Below, piece after piece: positions 61,550 to 62,731 of a stretch of DNA of 62,731 bases. Under the pieces are notes generated by a model. The model did not search any database, had not been told where the DNA came from, and saw only the letters and a list, made by a program, of their open reading frames with translations. The translations under genes and the position numbers were made by a program. The stretch is from DATMGU01 sp035555315 (GTDB lineage: Bacteria > Pseudomonadota > Alphaproteobacteria > ATCC43930 > CGMCC-115725), in assembly GCA_035555315.1 (NCBI GenBank), contig DATMGU010000106.1:1-62731 (forward strand). Reading direction: 5' to 3'. Each line of letters opens with the position of its first letter. Position 1 is the stretch's first letter.

Positions 61550-62731
61550 ATGAGCCGCTTCGGTAATATCTCACTCAAAACAATTCTTGGCCTCATCATT
61601 GCCACGATGGGCCTCTTGTTGGTCGTGGTGAGCACCAGCGCGCTGGTCGAAGCGGTTGACCACAGCAACACCGCCCGGCGGGTCGCCACCTCGACCGTTG
61701 TCAGCAAGCACCTGTTCCGGTCACTCATCGGGATGCGCAACGAACGCGGTTCCGAAATCGCGGGCCTGCTCGGTGAAAGCCCGATCGGCAGCGGCGGCGA
61801 AGCCGCGATCGCAAGCGGGCGAACCGATTACGAAACAGGCTATGCCGACGCCCTCAAGGCGCTCAGCGCCCTCGATCTGCCGGAATTGACGTCGGCGGTT
61901 GGTCGTCTGAAGACGGCGCATGATGCGGTGGCGGCGATGCTGCCCAAGGTCGAGGCCGCGCTCCATCAGCCGAAATCGACGCGGGACCCAAGCCTCGCCC
62001 AGGAGTGGCCGAAGCTGACGCAATCCATGCTCGACGCCATCCTCGCCACAAGCGATCCGCTCGAAGCATCCCTGAAGCTAGCCGATCCGGTCACCGATCA
62101 CTTCCTCTCGATCAAGCGAGCCGCTTGGACGACCAGGCTCAATCTGGGCTTGATGGTGCTGCGGACCCAGACTGCGGTGGCGACTGGCCAATCATGGGGC
62201 GCGGCCGAGGTTCTGGCCTGGTCCGAGGACCGCGCACGTGCCGCCCTCGCCTGGACGATCGTCACCGAGGCCGCGGCCCGTAAGGACGCGCCGCGCATGC
62301 TTGTCGACGATGTCGCCATGGCCAACGCGAATTTCACGGGTCCGGTTGCCGATGCGCGAAAGGCGCTGGTGGGCACCCTGAGCGCCGGCCGGAAGGTCGA
62401 CGTGTCGATCGACGAGTTGCGGAAGGGCGACACGACTGCGACTGGCCTTGTCGTCGATGTCGTCAATATCGCCTTGGAACAGATGGTCGCGCGCGCCGAG
62501 GACCAGGTCAGCCAGGCGATGCGGAGCCTGATCCTGGACGGGTTGCTGCTGATCGTGGCGCTGGCGCTGTCGGTCGGCGGCTTCCTGATCGTGCGTCGCC
62601 GGGTCAGTCGTCCGATCCTGGCGCTGACGGCGACGATCGAGCATTTGGCGCAGCAGGATTTCTCGGTCGAGATCCCGGCGAAGACGCGCGATGACGAGGT
62701 CGGCCGCATGCAGACGGCGTTGCTGGTGCTG
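61550..62731 (+). CDS. HAMP-domain membrane receptor, probably methyl-accepting chemotaxis protein, 5' part
   Basis: The first 394 codons of a two-helix receptor; the frame is open to the right edge. The first membrane helix is TILGLIIATMGLLLVVVSTS (residues about 11-30), a helical periplasmic sensor region follows (about 35-325), then a second helix LLLIVALALSVGGFLIV and a HAMP domain with ISRP-like VSRPILALTATIEHLAQQDFSV. The signalling output (MCP or kinase) is beyond the window; the HAMP and helical sensor suggest an MCP. ATG 61550 has GGAG about 8 bases upstream. Confidence 0.8.
   Translation, partial: MSRFGNISLKTILGLIIATMGLLLVVVSTSALVEAVDHSNTARRVATSTVVSKHLFRSLIGMRNERGSEIAGLLGESPIGSGGEAAIASGRTDYETGYADALKALSALDLPELTSAVGRLKTAHDAVAAMLPKVEAALHQPKSTRDPSLAQEWPKLTQSMLDAILATSDPLEASLKLADPVTDHFLSIKRAAWTTRLNLGLMVLRTQTAVATGQSWGAAEVLAWSEDRARAALAWTIVTEAAARKDAPRMLVDDVAMANANFTGPVADARKALVGTLSAGRKVDVSIDELRKGDTTATGLVVDVVNIALEQMVARAEDQVSQAMRSLILDGLLLIVALALSVGGFLIVRRRVSRPILALTATIEHLAQQDFSVEIPAKTRDDEVGRMQTALLVL

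Overview
The window is about 62.7 kb of GC-rich chromosome from an alphaproteobacterium, probably of the Rhodospirillales type. Evidence for this is a CcrM-type adenine methyltransferase, the block mnmE-mnmG-rsmG-parA-parB next to DUF3576-leuS-lptE-holA, the neighbourhood rho/hemJ-hemH-hemE/PpsR/aroE-coaE-dnaQ/secB/fxsA/timA-mltA, an N-terminally extended family-4 uracil-DNA glycosylase, a LexA box of the GTTC-N7-GTTC form and an encoded CCA on the tRNA. Species cannot be named from sequence alone. Coding density is high and many genes overlap by ATGA or TGATG.

Layout. 1-6.4 kb: 5' part of a Tat-exported TRAP substrate receptor, a divergent GntR/FCD regulator, an MsbA-like ABC exporter, a vapBC-type toxin-antitoxin pair with an operator palindrome, ccrM, a small membrane protein and a DOPA-dioxygenase-like protein. 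6.4-12.3 kb: tRNA-Gln, ispE, a TPR lipoprotein, ETF-ubiquinone oxidoreductase and a family-4 UDG. 12.4-23.8 kb: soluble lytic transglycosylase and moaB, a GT2 glycosyltransferase, an APH-fold phosphotransferase, an SPL-like radical SAM gene behind a LexA box, an orphan response regulator, rnhB, an EF-hand protein, a GT4 glycosyltransferase, a ribA with an odd N-terminal domain, an unknown Pro/Ala-rich protein and an L,D-transpeptidase. 23.9-28.3 kb: yggS, cysNC and cysD (sulfate activation to PAPS) beside a PAPS-dependent sulfotransferase. 28.5-30 kb: porin with its terminator.

30-53 kb is the replication and segregation neighbourhood: DUF3576, leuS, lptE and holA, then on the other strand parB, parA, rsmG, mnmG and mnmE, a [2Fe-2S] ferredoxin-like gene, a thioredoxin-domain (DUF255) gene, a quinone reductase, rho, hemJ-hemH-hemE, a 400-base gap with DnaA-box-like sites between hemE and PpsR (the place of the Caulobacter and Rickettsia origin), then PpsR-aroE-coaE-dnaQ and secB. 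Two near-perfect parS sites lie inside rsmG and the DUF255 gene. This makes 48.5-48.9 kb the strongest candidate for the chromosomal origin.

53-62.7 kb: fxsA, timA-mltA, then a five-gene catabolic cassette (CitE-like lyase, CaiB-type CoA-transferase, lutA-lutB-lutC), then smr and an XRE regulator, and the 5' part of a HAMP-domain receptor. The cassette seems to sit inside a normally continuous housekeeping block.

No insertion sequence, prophage, CRISPR array or rRNA was seen. A family of GC-rich palindromic intergenic repeats has three copies (23.8, 27.4 and 30.7 kb). The most notable observations are the probable oriC with its parS sites, the LexA box before the radical SAM gene, the palindromic repeat family, and the sulfation cluster with a perfect hairpin in front of it.
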